Shown in pieces: positions 6,448 to 8,057 of a stretch of DNA of 8,057 nt (positions are counted from its first letter, which is position 1; every line of letters begins with the position of its first letter). The stretch lies in assembly GCA_028819675.1 (NCBI GenBank), contig JAPPKT010000074.1:1-8057 (forward strand), in the 5' to 3' direction. The position numbers were made by a program, and so were the translations under genes. The notes beneath the pieces were generated by a model. That model saw nothing but the letters and a program-made list of their open reading frames with translations. It was not told where the DNA came from and searched no databases. This DNA is from Caldilineaceae bacterium. Its GTDB lineage: Bacteria > Chloroflexota > Anaerolineae > Caldilineales > Caldilineaceae.

Positions 6448-7017
6448 ATGACGGAGCGGAAGTCAGTCGTCTCTGTCCTGTGGACGCCTAGCCGTAGACG
6501 GCTCACGCTTTCGCTTGATGGAGGCGCGGATGCCGCGGTGCGGCGCCTTGAGGATGAGTTGAGCTCCAGCGAGGAAGTCAGCGGGCGTGTAGCGGCACGA
6601 GCGGTGAAGATCAGACGTCTTCCGAGAAAGTCCGCAGTCAAGGGCATTTTCGCTACGTACTTTTACGCGGTTATTCAGGAAGACGGTGAGAACTGCCGTC
6701 TGGTGGGTCACTTCCAGTGGCACCCGGTTGGTCGCATCTATGCCGTAGCCTGGATGGTGCTGAGCGCCTTGATTCCACTGGCGTTCCTGGTGGCGGGGGC
6801 CTTGCGCGGGACACCGGAAAGCACCGCTCGAGATGCGCTTCCCTACCTGATTCCCGTGCTACTGCCTTTGCTTCTCACAGGAATGCTCTATATACAACGC
6901 AGGCGCGATTTGCCTGATGAAGAGGCGATACGCCGCTGGCTTGCAGGATTAAGAGCTGGCTGGCAAGAGGTTGAAACGGAATCCACAGCTTTCAGTGAGC
7001 GAGAGTCCACGGGCTGA
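6448..7017 (+). CDS. Unrecognised protein with two membrane helices
   Basis: I do not recognise this 189-residue protein. The N-terminal 90 residues are charged and Arg-rich and look soluble. Two hydrophobic segments follow, roughly 97-119 and 130-149, separated by a short loop, then a basic stop (QRRR at 150-153) and an acidic hydrophilic tail. Gly87-His-Phe-Gln-Trp-His-Pro just before the first helix resembles the pattern seen ahead of the first helix in assorted small bacterial membrane proteins. A hairpin with both ends in the cytoplasm is the simplest topology given the flanking positive charge. There is no signal peptide. AGGTAGG lies 7 bases before the ATG. It lies 107 bases after lysY and 29 bases before the MOSC gene. 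I see no terminator between lysY and this gene, so it may be the operon's tail or have its own promoter. Confidence 0.7.
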   Translation: MTERKSVVSVLWTPSRRRLTLSLDGGADAAVRRLEDELSSSEEVSGRVAARAVKIRRLPRKSAVKGIFATYFYAVIQEDGENCRLVGHFQWHPVGRIYAVAWMVLSALIPLAFLVAGALRGTPESTARDALPYLIPVLLPLLLTGMLYIQRRRDLPDEEAIRRWLAGLRAGWQEVETESTAFSERESTG

Positions 7018-7046
7018 CCCGCTGGGAACAGAAGAGGAGTAGATCG

Positions 7047-7592
7047 ATGTCAACGGTAACACACCTGGAGATGGCGGAACTGGAACAGAATCTGGAGGAG
7101 ATCAGGGATTCACCCAAGGAAGAGGGCAAGCTGGCCCTGATCGTGAGACGGCCCCAATCGGGGGAGCGGGAAGTGATCGAAGCCGGCGAACTCACGGTGG
7201 CCGAGGGGCTTGCCGGCGACAACTGGAGTACGCGCACTCCGGATGCTCCCCTTGAACCGGAACGGCAGCTTACGATTATGAATTCGCGTGTAGCGGGGCT
7301 GCTGGCACAGGATGAGGACCGCTGGGAGCTGTTTGGCGATCAGCTTTACATTGACCTTGAACTGAGCGAGACGAACCTACCCGTTGGAACGCGTCTGGCA
7401 TTGGGGGACGCGGTTATCGAGGTGACGCCCATCGACCATACCGGTTGCAAGAAATTTGCGGAGCGGTTCGGCGTTGACGCGGTGAAGTTTGTCAGCACTC
7501 CGGAAGGCAAGGAGATGCGGCTGCGCGGGATGTATGCGAAGGTGGTCCAGCCCGGACCGATCAGGGCCGGTGACGTTGTGCGCAAGCTCTGA
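7047..7592 (+). CDS. MOSC-domain protein
   Basis: A 181-residue, stand-alone MOSC (molybdenum cofactor sulfurase C-terminal) domain protein. MOSC domains are thought to bind sulfur or the molybdenum cofactor through a conserved cysteine. Visible here: GLAGDNW at 54-60, GDQLYIDLELSETNLPVG at 97-114, the conserved Cys134 in HTGCKKFAERFG, and RLRGMYAKVVQPG near the C terminus, a pattern I associate with a common group of small bacterial MOSC proteins. The first 27 residues are acidic and variable. AGAGGAG (7033-7039) stands 7 bases before the ATG, so this start is well supported. It probably shares a transcript with the preceding membrane-protein gene. No molybdopterin gene is nearby, and its reaction is unknown. 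Nothing links it to lysine synthesis except position. Confidence 0.85.
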   Translation: MSTVTHLEMAELEQNLEEIRDSPKEEGKLALIVRRPQSGEREVIEAGELTVAEGLAGDNWSTRTPDAPLEPERQLTIMNSRVAGLLAQDEDRWELFGDQLYIDLELSETNLPVGTRLALGDAVIEVTPIDHTGCKKFAERFGVDAVKFVSTPEGKEMRLRGMYAKVVQPGPIRAGDVVRKL

Positions 7593-8057
7593 GCGTACGC
7601 GCTTGCAGCTATTCAGTCCTTCTGATTTCAAAAGAATGGGCCCCGCGACTCCTTCGTGAAGAAGAGGGCTTGCCCCCGCCATGGCCGACATTTCGGCGCC
7701 TCGCCAGGCAGGGATTGAACCGCTTTTGCCCTCTGGGACGAACTTTCCTTTGCCTCAGCACTGATCGCGACATTGCTTCGCGTTCGTCGCCGCCGATAGC
7801 ATTTAAAGGGTCGTCCCAAATTTGGGGTGGGAATAGTCTGGCGGTTTTTGGAAAGACGCAGGGGAGGCGCCAGGCCGGACATTATCGTGGTTTGCGTCAG
7901 TTTGGGGGTGATGCGAAGGCAGGCATAGGGCCGGCAACTACTGGGATTTGATAGGACTGGCGCGATGTGGTCTGGCTAGACATCTTCGATTAGGCACCTG
8001 TTACCAATGTAGACACCAGGTTCGGCGAGGCATGTTGTAGGAGAGGGGGCGTTGGGG
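7593..8057. other. Intergenic region without a supportable gene
   Basis: Reading frames here on both strands are short, rich in Arg, Ser and Pro, and lack recognisable motifs or ribosome sites. GCAAGC (7582-7587) can pair with GCTTGC (7601-7606) across the MOSC stop codon, but no T-run follows, so it is at best a weak transcript end. A 12-base palindrome (CCCAAATTTGGG, 7815-7826) and a 6-bp inverted repeat (7838-7843 with 7868-7873) are present, at about the level expected by chance. I see no tRNA, CRISPR array or clear transposon end. Confidence 0.6.

Noticed and set aside
7702..7720. tRNA T-arm-like sequence on the minus strand (GGTTCAATCCC)
   Set aside because: The flanking bases do not form a T-stem or acceptor stem, and no D or anticodon arm is present.
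7815..7826. Palindrome CCCAAATTTGGG as an operator
   Set aside because: About two 12-base palindromes are expected by chance in 8 kb, and no gene or promoter is next to it.
7628..7951. Overlapping ORFs of 84 and 93 codons after the MOSC gene
   Set aside because: Low-complexity, Arg/Ser/Pro-rich translations without motifs or ribosome sites on either strand.

Overview
The window is one co-directional, plus-strand, moderately GC-rich bacterial gene cluster for lysine synthesis by the alpha-aminoadipate (AAA) route that uses the carrier protein LysW. This route is best known from Thermus/Deinococcus and some archaea, and is also found in Chloroflexi and scattered other phyla. Shine-Dalgarno sites, a sigma70-like promoter and an intrinsic terminator point to a bacterium. 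I cannot name the phylum from sequence alone.

Layout: 1-165 has no recognisable gene; it holds a G-rich, G-quadruplex-capable tract (24-48) and a weak hairpin (117-137). 166-445 reads as a complete regulatory leader: a promoter (166-194), a short open reading frame ending at 338 with three Lys codons in a four-codon stretch, a competing hairpin/antiterminator pair, and a GC-rich terminator with a T6 tail (382-415) just before the first structural gene. Then follow homocitrate synthase (446-1603), homoaconitase large and small subunits (1615-2982, 3065-3571), a Nudix hydrolase (3608-4078), LysW (4140-4325), the LysW-AAA ligase LysX (4331-5209) and the LysW-aminoadipyl-phosphate reductase LysY (5237-6340). 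Two less obviously related genes follow: an unrecognised two-helix membrane protein (6448-7017) and a MOSC-domain protein (7047-7592). The last 465 bases hold no gene I can support.

How it fits together: Hcs condenses 2-oxoglutarate and acetyl-CoA to homocitrate, and LysT/LysU isomerise it to homoisocitrate. After the homoisocitrate dehydrogenase and an aminotransferase (neither is here), LysX attaches AAA to the C-terminal Glu of LysW, a kinase (LysZ, not here) phosphorylates it, and LysY reduces it to the semialdehyde. The remaining enzymes (LysJ, LysK) are also absent and must be encoded elsewhere.

The most notable observation is the leader. Its Lys codons, stop codon and three mutually exclusive RNA pairings are spaced as expected for trp-type, ribosome-mediated transcription attenuation that senses lysyl-tRNA. 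From memory, leader-peptide attenuation has been reported for the Thermus thermophilus lysine cluster, so the principle has a precedent. This element is inferred here from the sequence alone.
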